DNA from: Limnomonas spitsbergensis
Taxonomy: Eukaryota; Chlorophyta; Chlorophyceae; Chlamydomonadales
Assembly: GCA_037349105.1 (NCBI GenBank)
Contig: JAYJMM010000110.1
Span: 2,170,001-2,234,000 of the forward strand
Direction of reading: 5' to 3'
DNA length: 64,000 bases
The translations under genes were made by a program, and so were the position numbers. The notes under the pieces are model-generated. The model saw only the letters and a list, made by a program, of their open reading frames with translations. It searched no databases and was not told the origin of the DNA. How positions within the stretch are numbered: the first letter of the stretch is position 1; the number at the start of each line of letters is the position of its first letter. Below, in pieces: positions 1 to 13,604 of the stretch.

Positions 1-1456
1 CGTATTGTAACCCCTCGGAGTAACTCCTGTCATGTTGTAACTCCCGTCCCCTGCGCCAGGTGTCACGCGCACTAATAGTCCTGGCATTAAGGTGGAGGAG
101 AAGCTGCCTGCAAGGCATGCGTATTGTAACCCCTCACAGTAACTCCCTGACCTGTTGTAACTCCCGTCCCCTGCGCCAGGTGTCATGCGCACTAATAGTC
201 CTGGCATTAAGGTGGAGGAGAAGCTGCCTGCAAGGCATGCGTATTGTAACCCCTCAGAGTAACTCCCTGACCTGTTGTAACTCCCGTCCCCTACGCCAGG
301 TGTCACGCGCCCTAACCGTCCTGGCATTAAGGTGGAGGAGAAGCTGCCTGCAAGGCATGCGTATTGTAACCCCTCAGAGTAACTCCCTGACCTGTTGTAA
401 CTCCCGTCCCCTACGCCAGGTGTCACGCGCACTAATCGTCCTGGCATTAAGGTGGAGGAGAAGCTGCCTGCAAGGCATGCGTATTGTAACCCCTCAGAGT
501 AACTCCCTGTCCTGTTGTAACTCCCGTCCTCTACGCCAGGTGTCACGCGCCCTAACCGTCCTGGCCTCAAGGTGGAGGAGAAGCTGCTTGCTATGCATGC
601 GTATTGTAACCCCTTGGAGTAACTCCCTGACCTGTTGTAACTCCTGTCATATTGTAACTCCCATCCCCTACGCCAGGTGTCACGCGCCCTAACCGTTATG
701 GGCTTAAGGTGGAGGAGAAGCTGCCTGCTATGCATGCGGCTGCCTGTTATGCATGCCTATCGTAACCCCTTGGAGTAACTCCCTGACCTGTTGTAACTCC
801 TGTCCTATTGTAACTCCCGCCCCCTGCGCCAGGTGTCACGCGCCCTAACCGTCCTGGCATCAAGGTGGAGGAGAAGCTGCCTGCTATGCATGCGGCTGCC
901 TGTTATGCATGCCTATTGTAACCCCTTGGAGTAACTCCCTGACCTGTTGTAACTCCTGTCCTATTGTAACTCCCGCCCCCTGCGCCAGGTGTCACGCGCC
1001 CTAACCGTCCTGGCATCAAGGTGGAGGAGAAGCTGCCTGCTATGCATGCGGCTGCCTGTTATGCATGCCTATTGTAACCCCTTGGAGTAACTCCCTGACC
1101 TGTTGTAACTCCTGTTTTATTGTAACTCCCGCCCCCTGCGCCAGGTGTCACGCGCCCTAACCGTCCTGGCATCAAGGTGGAGGAGAAGCTGCCTGCTATG
1201 CATGCGGCTGCCTGTTATGCATGCCTATTGTAACCCCTTGGAGTAACTCCCTGACCTGTTGTAACTCCTGTCCTATTGTAACTCCCGCCCCCTGCGCCAG
1301 GTGTCACGCGCCCTAACCGTCCTGGCATCAAGGTGGAGGAGAAGCTGCCTGCTATGCATGCGGCTGCCTGTTATGCATGCCTATTGTAACCCCTTGGAGT
1401 AACTCCCTGACCTGTTGTAACTCCTGTCCTATTGTAACTCCCGCCCCCTGCGCCAG
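1..1456 (+). repeat. Tandem array of splice-acceptor/exon-start copies, SDR gene
   Basis: Ten tandem copies precede the true SDR exon that starts at 1457. Each contains the junction GCGCCAG|GTGTCACGCGC followed by about 45 bases matching the exon start (reading V-T-R-P-N-R-P-G-I-K-V-E-E in the true exon). Junctions fall at 60, 180, 300, 420, 540, 677, 833, 989, 1145, 1301 and, for the real exon, 1457, so the period is 120 bp for the first four steps and 156 bp for the last five. The copies end in GAGAAGCTGCCTGC, where the real exon continues GAGGAGCCACCTGC. In the exon frame they run into stops, so they are not extra coding exons. The array continues off the left edge. Confidence 0.9.
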
Positions 1457-4400
1457 GTGTCACGCGCCCTAACCGTCCTGGCATCAAGGTGGAGGAGGAG
1501 CCACCTGCTGTGAGGATGAATGACGAGCTGGGGGGCATCCTCACGTTCAAGGTACAGCACTAGTTAAGGGGTCAGGGGTGAGGATTAGGGTTTAGGGTTA
1601 CTGTACCTCTAAACCCTTAACCCTAGCTGGGGGGCATCCTCACATTTAAGGTACAGCACGCTGTTAATCGGGGATTCCGTAGAGGGGAAGTTTTGGTTCC
1701 CTGTTTTATACATGAAGCTCAGTAGCTCACGTACAAGTTGCAGCATGCGTTTAATCGCTCGCATGACACTCCTCTTCTCCCCCTCTGCTGCCCCTTCTGT
1801 AGTTGGCTGATGGAGACATCCTCAGAGCAAGCGGACTGCCCTTCACCATGCTCAGCCTTCTCCCCTTTACTGCCCCCCCCTCCCCCCTGCTGCCCCTGAT
1901 GTAGCTGGATGGTGAAGACATTGTCAGAGAGAGCGGACTACCCTTCACCATGCTCTGCCTCTCCTCCCCTTACTGCCCCCCCCCCCTCTGCTGCCCCTGA
2001 TGTAGCTGGCTGGTGAAGACATCCTTAGAGAGAGCGTACTGCCCTTCACCATGTTCTGCCCCTGCCCCTTACTGCCACCCCTCCCCCCCCCCTGCTGCCC
2101 CTGGTGTAGCTGGCTGGTGAAGACATTCTCAGAGAAAGCGGACTGACCCCCCCCCCCTCCCCCCCTGCCCCTTACTGCCCCCCCCCCCTCCCCTCCCCCC
2201 CCTGGTGTAGCTGGCTGGTGAGGACATTCTCAGAGAGAGCGGACTGCCCTTCACCGTAGTTCGCCCCTGCGCCCTGACGGAGGAGCCGCGGGGTGCAACG
2301 CTCCAATTGGACCAGGGGGACACCATTAAGGTGCGAGACAGGTGTAGGAGTACGATGTAGCGGTAGAAAACTAAGTAGAGTAAGCTAACACGTTAGCACT
2401 AGCGAATTTCCAAGTTATTACCGTAAGTACCTGTAATGGTATATTAAATATTGCGTATGAGGAGGATGTTTGAAGTAGCGTGTGCATGGTAAAACTGCTG
2501 TGGATATGTGCTTTGCCTTCCCTCCTAATCAAGCGGTTGTTTTGTGGAGAGATTTTAGAGAGGTTACGACATGAACCAATGGGGTGGCGATTCAAATCTT
2601 CTATGTGTGCGCCTCTCGGCAACCACCACCGCCATCCTCGTCTTCAGAACCACTGTCCTTGTCCCTACCACCAACGCCCATCCCCGCCATCCCGTATGTC
2701 AATCAGTGTTTTTTTGAATTGTGCCCTCGGAAGTCATATCCCGCCCTTCCCTCCCTCCCTCTCATATCCCCAGAGTAAGGGATTTAGGGTTGGAACTTCA
2801 CCATCCCGACCCTCCCTCCCTCCCTCTCCCATATCCCCCCAGGGCAAGATCAGCCGAGAAGACATCGCGGAGTTGTGCTGCGCGCTCCTGTCCCAGCCGG
2901 AAGCCTTGGGATGCACGTTTGAGGTTAAATGTGAGGTTGTGGGTGGCGTTTAAAGCCAGATTTTGAAATTTAGTATAAACCCTTAACCTTACATATGAGG
3001 CCTGTGGGTGGTGTCTGAAGCGCAAATATCTGTATTGCACTCCACACTGTCGAATGCACTGCCAGCTGGTATTTGCTCGTGTCTTGTGCGCTCCAGTCCA
3101 CCTAGATGTGTGCAAAGCGCCGCTTCAATGCGTTTTTTAGTGTGCACCCCATTGCGCCCTAGACCACCTGGATGCGTGCAAAGCGCCGCTTCAATGCAGT
3201 TTTGTTGGCCACCTAGTTGCTTTTCAGCTTGCGCACCGATGCGATCCAGTCCACTGAAATGACTGCACGGGGCCCCTACAGCGAGCGGTTACAGATTGGC
3301 TGCTTTACGGGGACATTAACTGGAGATTTAGTAGTATTGCGGCGTTTTACAAAAATAATCAACTCTTAGTAGTATTGCGGCATTTTACAAAAATGATCAA
3401 CTTTTAGTAGTATTGCGGCATTTTACAAAAATGATCAACTTTTAGTAGTATTGCGGCATTTTACAAAAATAATCAACTTTTAGTAGTATTGCGGCATTTT
3501 ACAAAAATAATCAACTCTTAGTAGTATTGCGGCATTTTACAAAAATGATCAACTTTTAGTAGTATTGCGGCATTTTACAAAAATAATCAACTCTTAGTAG
3601 TATTGCGGCATTTTACAAAAATGATCAACTTTTAGTAGTATTGCGGCATTTTACAAAAATGATCAACTTTTAGTAGTATTGCGGCATTTTACAAAAATAA
3701 TCAACTCTTAGTAGTATTGCGGCATTTTACAAAAATGATCAACTTTTAGTAGTATTGCGGCATTTTACAAAAATGATCAACTTTTAGTAGTATTGCGGCA
3801 TTTTACAAAAATAATCAACTCTTAGTAGTATTGCGGCATTTTACAAAAATAATCAACTCTTAGTAGTATTGCGGCATTTTACAAAAATGATCAACTTTTA
3901 GTAGTATTGCGGCATTTTACAAAAATGATCAACTCTTAGTAGTATTGCGGCATTTTACAAAAATGATCAACTTTTAGTAGTATTGCGGCATTTTACAAAA
4001 ATAATCAACTCTTAGTAGTATTGCGGCATTTTACAAAAATAATCAACTTTTATTAGTATTGCGGCATTTTACAAAAATAATCAACTTCTAGTAGTATTGC
4101 GGCATTTTACAAAAATAATCAATCTTAGTAGTATTGCGGCATTTTACAAAAACGAAAAACTGACAAAAACTGACAAAAACGAGGCAAATAAAACGATTGT
4201 TTTCCCGGGCTGTTAAGGACTAATGAATACAAGGAAGGGAATGGGCCTGCATTTCAAGAATTCAGCGTTTAAACCTCACTGGACTTTCATGGTGCCGAAC
4301 TGTGAACAGTGTGAATAAGAATCGACGCGCAACGGCCTGCCGGGGGTGGGCATGGCCGGAGGGGGGCAAATATCGAGTAGTACTACGGTATCATAAGTGT

Positions 4401-4693
4401 AGTACTTTTATTAGTTTAAATTGAATGTATGCCCCATGTGCCCTGTCTCGTGCCTCTTGCAGCCACTGTCAATGTTTTAAATTAAAATAAATTAACGACC
4501 CGTGCCCTGTTTCGTGCCTCTTGCAGCCACTGTCCCCTTCAGCCAGCCTTGGGCGCCCGACAGCACAGAGGCAACCTCAGCCAGGGACTGGAAGGCGCTG
4601 CTGGCATCGACACCTCTCGTGCCCGGGGTGACGGGGAAGACTGTGGACGGCGTTTACACGGGGAAAGAGCGAGCGCTGAAGGTGTTGTCGTGA
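1457..4693 (+). CDS. Atypical SDR / NmrA-like NAD(P)-binding protein, C-terminal four exons
   Basis: I reconstructed exons at 1457-1551, 2211-2330, 2843-2930 and 4527-4693 (stop TGA 4691-4693). All have GT-AG borders and compatible phases (start phase 1, then 0, 0, 1), giving 155 residues. The protein reads through GEDILRESGLPFTVVRPCAL, then TEEPRGA, GKISREDIAELC, TFEVKS and a short C-terminal tail. The VVRPCALTEEP and GKISRED...FEVK blocks are what I know from the C-terminal part of atypical short-chain dehydrogenases, in particular the plant/algal proteins in which this Rossmann domain is joined to a CIA30 domain. The Rossmann glycine motif and any CIA30 domain would lie in exons left of the window. 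Role and plastid location are inferred from family only. The three introns are 659, 512 and 1596 bp, each loaded with repeats. The FEVK(S) codon is split by the last intron. Confidence 0.88.
1780..2210 (+). repeat. Four decayed acceptor/exon-start copies before SDR exon 2211
   Basis: The intron between 1551 and 2211 holds four ~101-104 bp units, with junctions at 1803, 1905, 2006 and 2110. Each reads GTAG followed by a version of CTGGCTGGTGAAGACATTCT, a further match to the start of the true exon, and a C-rich polypyrimidine tract. The last copy breaks off after AGCGGACTGA, and the others have lost the exon after TTCACCATG. The sequence nearest the exon is the most similar to it. Confidence 0.88.
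3328..4150. repeat. 38-bp minisatellite in the last SDR intron
   Basis: About 21 head-to-tail copies of a 38-bp AT-rich unit containing TAGTAGTATTGCGGCATTTT and ACAAAAATGATCAAC. Variation is mostly at two positions (AATAATC/AATGATC and CTTTTAG/CTCTTAG). It lies wholly inside the intron 2931-4526 and shows no relation to exon sequence, unlike the other arrays of this gene. It ends in a short A-rich tail with GACAAAAAC repeats. Confidence 0.95.
4439..4475 (+). repeat. Single acceptor copy before the last SDR exon
   Basis: The segment GTGCCTCTTGCAGCCACTGT occurs here and again at the true acceptor (about 4514-4533), where the last exon begins after TTGCAG. The copy includes the polypyrimidine tract, the AG and about nine bases of exon, and then diverges. 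Confidence 0.8.
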
Positions 4694-4699
4694 TGCGGC

Positions 4700-6340
4700 T
4701 GCTGCTGGTTGTTTTGCTCCGCCAATCAGGCTTAAGCCCACCTTCAAGCCACCTCTTTGCCAATGGAGATAGTTCTGCTTAATGCCAGTGGATCTGGTTG
4801 TTTTGCTCCGCCGCCCAGGCTTCAGCCCAGCCAGGAGCCAACTGGAATGGAGCTGGCTCCGTGCCAGTGGAGCTGGCTATGCTTCATGCCTAAAAAGTTG
4901 GTTGTTTTGCTCCGCCGCCCAGGCTTCAGCCCAGCCAGTGGTGCTGGCTATGCTTCATGCCGATAACGCTGGTTGTTTTGCTCCGCCAATTAGGCTTCAG
5001 CCCACCTTAAAGCCACCTCTTTGCCAATGGGTCTGGTTCTGCTTAATGCCAGTGGATGTTTTTTGTTTGCCATCTAGGCCTTGTGCCCAGCCTTGGGCCA
5101 GCTAGGAGCCAGCATGGTCTTTGTTGCATGCGTTGGGTTGCGCCTTGCAGCAGGCCGTAGGAGGAAGGAAGACATCCTTCGAGGCGTTGTGGGTTTATAA
5201 TTGAGTAATACGAGGTGCGCTCAGGCCTGGGTGGTGAGTACGATATACTTTTTGTGTCATTTGAATAATAATGTACCCCCCCAAAAAATGACTGGAAGGG
5301 ATCTTGTAGGGAGTTGGATTGGCGTCTGCCATGCGTGCAGCATCAAAGCTTTTAGATGATGCCCGCTGGGCCCTGCTCGACGTTCGGCCGCATGAGGCTG
5401 GTACGGGATGAGTCAGGAATACGTCACAGGAAACTAGACAGTTCCTCCCCCCGCCCCTATTTAGATTGGTGCATACCCGCTGGGCCCTGCTGAACGGGTC
5501 AACAACGTTACACCTTTGTACCATGCTGAACGGGTATGCACCGTTCTAGACAGTAGCAGGGGCGCTACTGCCCCTGCCACTGTGTAAGCCAGGGATCGTT
5601 GACTCCTTGTACCCCCTGCTTTGCGGCGGCTAAACAGCTCCAGGTGTTTGCCGACGTGGCCGAGCTTTATTTTTAGGGTTTGTAACATCAGTAACACCCT
5701 GCTGTTTTATTTATATTGTCACTTGTTTAGGACAGAGCACACCTGTTGGGCCCTGATTGACGCTCGGGCACTTTTTATTTTGTCACTCGTTCTGTCCTCC
5801 AGTGTTATAATCGTGATGAGGCAGCTCGTGGCACGGATCCCAGAATTTTGCACCTACAACGTTGTGCATTTCCCCGGGGTCGTGAATTTGAGGTGCTGCG
5901 TCCTCATATAGCACTCCAGTACGAGGACACAAGGACCTGGCGCAAGCGCACAAACCTGACGCAATAAATCCTACTCTCTGCCAAAACAATGTTTGTTATT
6001 TAGTCCTTCTAAATCCCAAGGCATATTCTGGGATCCAATCAATCACACTACACCTCAAGGCTTTCCTCGAAAAGGCTTGGCCGCAGGGGCGTTCAGCTGT
6101 CTAGGATCCACTGATTTGAAGTAAGGCTATCAAATAGCTACGTGATACAGGGCAGGATCTAGAGGCCAGTGATGTTGTTGACACCACCGCTTTCCAGCTG
6201 TGCTACTTGCCCGGTAATCCGCAGACCTGCTCTCTGGATTTTTAACTAAGGTAAATGACAGAGCGCATCTGGGCCTAACAGTCTGTTTATTAGCGATCTG
6301 CCGGGCATGATCGCAGCCCAGTGCCCTGCAGAGGGAATTA
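4700..6340. other. SDR 3' flank and transposon debris, no gene seen
   Basis: 4700-5110 is a run of imperfect repeats built on TGGTTGTTTTGCTCCGCC and GCTTCAGCCCA, probably the 3' UTR/flank of the SDR gene. 5340-5770 contains several copies, mostly on the minus strand, of a dispersed motif GAGCAGGGCCCAGCGGGTAT that recurs elsewhere in the window as the tail of retroelement remnants. I find no convincing exon. Confidence 0.5.
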
Positions 6341-6349
6341 TGCTGGGAG

Positions 6350-7625
6350 CAGGGCGATGACGGTTCGGACGATCTGACCCTGCTAGTCAGCAGCTCGGCA
6401 GGGCTGCAGCGCATGCTAGATGCCCTGCATGAGTATGCGGCGGTCAAGCAGCTACAGGTCAACATTAACAAGACAGAGATATTGGAGTTCGGCAGCAGCT
6501 TAGCTGCGCAGCGCAGGCAATCAGCCCATCCTTGCATGCATATCCCCAAGATACGGTAGTGCTGAAGCGTGTCCAGGATTTCAAGTTCTTAGGCATCATT
6601 CTGCACGAGAGCGGCAGCAAGGTAGAGAGGTGCCTTTCGCTACCGCGTTGCACCGTGTTCGCCGCATGGCCGCCAAGGTGCACCTCAGGCATCATCTGCC
6701 TTTGCGCATCCGGTTGGCGTCTGTCTATGCAGCGCCTGCTGCCAGCTACGGTGATGTGGTGTGGGCCACGGATCACCTTAGGCCGCGGCATTACCTCAAG
6801 AGCAAGATGCAGTCCAGCTTCCTCCAGAATCTGCGCCAGGCTGCAGGGCTACCTCCGTCAGCTGCCAATTGGGGGGTCATGAGGGAGCTGCAGATCCAGC
6901 CGTTACAGCGAAGTTGGTGGCAGCATGTACTTCGCATCTACAACGCAGCGGTCGCACCAGCAGCACAGCAAGACAGCCCACTCATGGCGGCAGCAATGGT
7001 GGCCGACATGCAGCTCGCTGTAAGGCAGGGCACCGGAGGGCGGAATTGGTGCAGTGATTTGCTAGGTGCCTTGCTGGAGCTGGAGCTGGGATCAGCCGAT
7101 CCCAAACTGCGTCAGACAGCAACTGACCTACAGCCGCTGCCTGTCAGAGAGGTGCTAGCGCTAGTTGATGCAGCATATGAGCGGGCGCAGCTGGCAGAGG
7201 GGCCCCCAGAGATCCTGCCACTGAACACAGGTCTGCAGCCGCCTACCGCACCTGGTTTAAGTTTACGGCGGGCGCCCAGCTGGCGCAGGCCAGGGGCCGC
7301 ACCAGCCGAAAGGAGTGTGCTTGCGTGCACACGAATTGAAGGCTGCGGCTCGGCGCCGTCAGCACGGCTGACACTAGAGGACGGCGCAGTTGTCAGCAGC
7401 GTGACAGGCGGTGCTGCCTGCGATGTTGGGCTAGGGGAGACGGCGACCATGTGGAGGACGCGCTGCATGCTTGTTTTCAATGCCCCAGCGTACAGCATCA
7501 ACTTAGCGAGCGGGGATGGGCAGGTCCTTCGAACGGTGCTAGAGACTTTTAGACCTGTACCGGGGCAGGCTTGGATGGGATGCCCTGGCCTCTGTGGACG
7601 ACGTGGTAGATATCGTTGAGGCATA
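6350..7625 (+). pseudogene. Decayed non-LTR retrotransposon (LINE) reverse transcriptase fragment
   Basis: The frame from about 6365 reads SDDLTLLVSSSAGLQRMLDA, then LQVNINKTEILEFG. This is the catalytic [Y/F]xDD box and following region of a LINE-type reverse transcriptase, with the first residues of the box replaced. A frame change near 6535 gives VQDFKFLGIILHESGSK (the usual F-K-Y-L-G block), and a second change gives an open stretch 6630-7619 resembling the post-RT region of algal LINEs. The 5' part (endonuclease, early RT) is missing and the frame is broken at least twice, so it is dead. A second, shorter copy of its 3' end lies at 45730-46000. The 3' flank passes into the dispersed tail GGCGCCCACGCGGCCGAG...AGAGGTGTAACGTCATT at 7761-7815. 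Confidence 0.8.
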
Positions 7626-7754
7626 GACTTCTTCAGAGGTTTGAACTTCCTTTGTATTTTCCAACCTTCTGTTTTGTCCCTTCACTTATTTCCCTCCCTT
7701 TCTTTTGTCCTGCCCCCTTCTATTTGTATTTTCATCTTTCCTACCAACTCTCTT

Positions 7755-7820
7755 TAATTAGGCGCCCACGCGGCCGAGTCTTATTTGAGCAGGCCTCAGA
7801 GGTGTAACGTCATTCACCTA
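7755..7820 (+). mobile_element. Dispersed LINE/SINE-type 3' tail, copy 1
   Basis: Contains GGCGCCCACGCGGCCGAG, then TTATTTGAGCAGG, then AGAGGTGTAACGTCATT. The same three blocks in the same order recur at 10720-10810, 46105-46165 and 46320-46380, and on the minus strand at 11345-11430 and 24000-24065. Here it follows the LINE remnant, which suggests that it is that family's 3' end. Confidence 0.65.
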
Positions 7821-8430
7821 AAAGGCTAGCGGCGTCGGCGCCCAACTGTTTGGTTGGGAGAAAGGATTTGAAGGCGAGAGGGAAGAAGGACATCCCAGAT
7901 TTGTTTTACCAACCATGTATGCAGTCAATGCTGTTTTGGTATCGATGTTGGATTCTGCCAGGCTCAATACAAGTTAATTACCGGCTGTAGGAGTGCTGTC
8001 ACCGGTTTCATACATGAACATTGCAGCCTGCACATATTCCTGCAGGGAGAGAGATTGTGACTTTGTGTTCTACTCTTTCTTTCCTTGACTGCCTTAGTGG
8101 ACCGTTCTGAATTAATTGATCTCAGCACGACCAGTACCGGGGGAGTAGGGAACGATTGGCTGCGGTGTAGAATCTAAGCCCAGTAATCTCGTTATATTTC
8201 AAGCCAGCGCTTTTTATTTGCAGCTGTTCAGTGACTCTCGATACTAGTCTCTGGCTGCGCAGAAAATAGGCTGATCACACTGATGAGTGCTAGATTCTCA
8301 AGGGCTGGTGAAGTAATTAGCTGAATAATTTCCAGACTTTCCAGCTTGTTGGGAGCGGGGCAGTCACATCATCTGATTCCCTGCCAAACTGAGATATGTT
8401 TGCAAGCACAGGACCTGAAGCTCGGGCAAA
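7820..8430. other. Intergenic, no gene seen
   Basis: Unique sequence between the LINE tail and the tubulin 3' end. Both flanking transcription units point into it. I see no ORF or repeat that I can support. Confidence 0.4.
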
Positions 8431-8439
8431 TCATAGCTT

Positions 8440-8444
8440 TTACA
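8440..8444 (-). terminator. Putative poly(A) signal TGTAA of alpha-tubulin
   Basis: TTACA on the plus strand, i.e. TGTAA on the coding strand, about 155 bases past the stop codon. TGTAA is the usual polyadenylation signal in chlorophyte algae. The distance is ordinary for that group. Confidence 0.55.
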
Positions 8445-8600
8445 GAGGCATCCTCATGACAGGGGACATAGCAGGGACACAAGCGTTCTTATTGGTAGAA
8501 CCGAGACACGACGCTTTAGGTGTTATATCGGAAGACCATCAGGCACAGATAACAGCTGGTCAAGTCCGAATCAAGACTTGTGCGGTTCCAGGGGGGAGCT

Positions 8601-10398
<1,798 letters not shown>

Positions 10399-10719
10399 TC
10401 TTGATTTCTTAAGGGGAGATACGGAAAAAGTTCAAGCGAGGACAGTGAGTTGGTCTCCTGACTCGATTTGAGAAATTATGACCCTCGACGGTTTCTGCAT
10501 CACTTTGTTCAATAGCTGACGTAGGGCCTGCCTTGGCTTGCCATCTAAGAGAAAGTACGAGCCCTGTGACACGCGCCCCCCGCGCGGCCCAGTAGCTCTG
10601 ACCACCAAGATTTCGTCCCCGTTGAACGTGGACAGACTGGTAGGAAAATACCCTGCGGTCTACAGCTCTATTAGAATGTCTTGCTGCATGACTTATTAAT
10701 AGATGGCCTGCAGCGGGAC

Positions 10720-10810
10720 AGTCGGGCGCCCACGCGGCCGAGCCCTTTTGTGCAGGTGTCACGCTGATGTAGCGCCTGATGTAGGGCCCATAGGTGTAAT
10801 AATGTCATTG
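10720..10810 (+). mobile_element. Dispersed 3' tail, copy 2
   Basis: GGCGCCCACGCGGCCGAGC followed by TTGTGCAGG, a short internal insertion or duplication, GGGCCCATAGGTGTAATAAT and GTCATTGAC. A solo tail with no LINE body attached. Confidence 0.6.
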
Positions 10811-10819
10811 ACATGGCCT

Positions 10820-13150
10820 GCAGCCGTCCTGTAGTGTGCTGCTGAACAGCTGATTTAATAATCGCACCATGAATACCATGCAGCCCTGTTCACAAGTCCT
10901 GCTGGGCACCGGTACTGTTCCATTGTTAACCCAAGTCCAAGAAGGGTCCATGACTCCATGTGAAGGGAGGCTCACTGGCTGCAACGATCAAAGACCCCTC
11001 CCACTTCTGGTGTGCAAGGTGCCATGACGAGTCTGTTGTAGAAGAGGTCTGTCAAGTGGTAAAGCGCCCTTTGCCAGCAGTTTACGATTCCAGTCCTAGA
11101 ATGCCAGCCAGGGACCTGAAGAAGGACACTGGCAGTCATGAAATACAGTTTTGCATGTTCATGCAATCCTTAATGACCTAAACCATTGAATCAACCAAGG
11201 TTATCTAATGCTCATGTCCACCTGGTGTCCCTATAATTCGGCTGAGGGACGGTATTCATTCCCCGGATTCATTCCAGTACATTTTAATGAAAGCATCAAA
11301 GTGTGGTAGCAGGTTATCCGCAAGCCCTAGATTTCCGAAGTTGTGACACGCGCTTTACATGTCGTATCAGTCAATGACGTTACACCTCCGGAACCTGCTC
11401 AAATAAAGCTCGGCCACGTTGGCAAACACTAAGTCAGCTAGGAAAGTCAAGGGAGAAGGCACAAGAGGTAGGTGGGAGAGGAAAGCAAGTTCATCATCCA
11501 AACCACATGAACAACAAAAGGGTCAGGCAATCCGTATCCCCTGCCCCTGAATAGACTAGCCTTCACAAAGTTCCACAAAAGCCAGGGCCTCCCGATCCTG
11601 CCTGTGGGCTATCCTAGTGCCTATCTTTTAGGGAAAAAAAAGGAAACGAACTTGAGGCAACAGGAAAGACAGAGAGGAGCATAAAGTACTAAAGACCCCC
11701 CCCCCAGAAAACGGGAAGGTGGACTGAAGATCCCCGCCCCGGAAAACAAGAGAGACACAAAAAGGGAAAGAGCCAGTCCGCAAGGAGAAAAAACAAAGAC
11801 AACAAACTAAACCCTCAACAAAGTCTACCACGTCCTCAACAAAAGCCAGAGCCTCCCACCTACGTCTGCCCTGGTACAACTGCTGAAGAGCCCCCTGGGG
11901 CCTGCCCAACCTCTCGCCCTTAGTCTCTCCGTCTAGGGCACTGAAAGCACACATGTCAGTGTCGACTGAACGGTAAAATATAACAGGTATGCCTACAACT
12001 ATGTGTCGATCACCCAGATGCTACAACAATAAATGGCCACAATTAATTTCATGTCCCAGTACCGTTACCAAGTAACATTTCCTCCAGCCAAGCAACCGGC
12101 GGCAGCCCAGCCCAACTGCTGCAAGACGACCGTGAATAGGTCAAACGACGATTTGAAGCTTGGGCTGGTCAATTGCGTATGGGTAAACAATACTGAATCT
12201 AAAACAAAATAAGCTAACACATAGGAATTTCTATAAAATGCTTGGGACCAATACAAAACATTTGAAGCCACATTCCCATGAAGTGACACTGGTTGTACTG
12301 CATAGAACAACCTGTGCAGCATCAGGCTACTGATGCACCACATCATGGCATGACGTATGAGTGCAACGCGCGTGTATCAGGCTGTGTAGCTAAGAAAATT
12401 AGATTATTGCCATGCATGGCCCACACACAACGGAATGAGGCAGATATTCAGGGAGCTCTAAATGAGGCATCTCGTAAGAGTTGTGCCAACACCAGTGAAT
12501 GGAGTGATAACCGGTAAATTTTAAAGAAACTATATGAGATCCCTTTGTGGGAAGTACCTTATATGAGGTATCCTCTATGGGAACTAGATGTGGTATCCTT
12601 GATGGTGTCTACGCAGGAAGTTGAACAAATGTGAAAAAGGATGCACACCACTGCACGTCATGGTCGTATGTCAAGTACTAGGCTGGGCCATACTTTGGTA
12701 AAGGGGTTCATAAAATCAGGGGTAGAACAGCTTTGACCAAGTCCCTGATTTAAAATGACAAATGGCCCTGATAAAATAAAGGCAATTAATGGATTGGCTG
12801 AAAATTGTTAGGCTTGGCTGGGTGCGCGTCCTGACAGAGGTCATAACTCTGGGTAGGCTCCCAGGCAGCCTTCCTCTAAATTGTTCGAAACTACGGTTAT
12901 GAAGGCTGCTGCCATTAGATAAAACGGATTACACACTCCATGCTTGACACCAAATCACTTTTGCAATGGGTGTAGACTGCCAGGAAATTATAGAATATTC
13001 GTTCAGGTATGTTAAGCCTTTGCTTGCAAAGCCAAACAGACAAAAAACCTGATGAGCTGAATCAAAGATTGTTCTGGCCGGCAGTGGCGACAGCTATTTG
13101 AAGAATATGGAAGGCCAAGTTCCAAATGCACGAAGCCTAGCAACAAACTA
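10820..13150. other. Long stretch without a supportable gene
   Basis: Contains a minus-strand copy of the dispersed tail (11345-11430: GTCAATGACGTTACACCTC...GCTCAAATAAAGCTCGGCCACG) and otherwise unique AT-richer sequence. Open frames are short, lack splice-consistent neighbours and show no recognisable motif. 11620-11960 is a purine-rich plus strand and therefore gives a meaningless low-complexity minus-strand frame. Confidence 0.4.
11345..11430 (-). mobile_element. Dispersed 3' tail, copy 3 (minus)
   Basis: Reverse complement of the tail blocks: GTCAATGACGTTACACCTC, CCTGCTCAAATAA and GCTCGGCCACGTTGGC. No body sequence is recognisable beside it. Confidence 0.6.
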
Positions 13151-13158
13151 GTGTTTAT

Positions 13159-13231
13159 CTTAGTGCACCTCAGCTACAATTTAGCTGAGGTGTGCTAAGA
13201 TTCAGCTACAATTTAGCTGAGGTGCACTAAG
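13159..13231. repeat. Three-armed short inverted repeat
   Basis: The arm CTTAGTGCACCTCAGCTA at 13159-13176 has a reverse-complement partner at 13182-13199 with two mismatches. A second partner at 13214-13231 is exact. Arm 1 can therefore pair with either of two partners. It may be a remnant of a small foldback element or a transcript hairpin. There is no gene nearby to attach it to. Confidence 0.7.
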
Positions 13232-13604
13232 ATTCAGCTCGGCCTGCAGCCGAGCAGCAATGCTTGGGCCACCGGCCTTATGCCAGTGAAAGTGCAGTTC
13301 GAATTGGCCCAATTGGTGGCCCCCAAAATGTGCTATTTAAATGAACACTGCAACATTTAGCACTAACCAAGGGGCATGACCACGTGGTACAAGCCCCTCA
13401 ACAAGAGGATGGAGACAGCCGCTGAGTCATCACACCATTCATACTTATCCACACCTGTGCGTTCCTGTCTAGTAATTATTAAGACTGCGCTCGCAAATGC
13501 TGCCTACTGAACGAACGTGTGGCCAGGCTTTGTTCATTCAGCGCATCAACAGGTCCCACACATGTGTGGTAAATGTATTTGAATGCGCCTAGGACGTCCA
13601 CTGT

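Noticed and set aside
60..692. 210-codon frame with five repeated SRALIVLALRWRRS units
   Set aside because: Array of acceptor/exon copies with a 120-bp period (multiple of three) read in a frame different from the true SDR exon. It closes when the period changes.
1..1456. CRISPR-like array
   Set aside because: Regular spacing but whole units are repeated; there are no unique spacers, and the host is eukaryotic. The same applies to the 119-bp and 38-bp arrays.
10400..10700. Tubulin promoter box (GCTCGAAGGC type) upstream of the alpha-tubulin start
   Set aside because: I found only a loose resemblance (GCAAGCCAAGGC on the coding strand near 10530), not enough to call.
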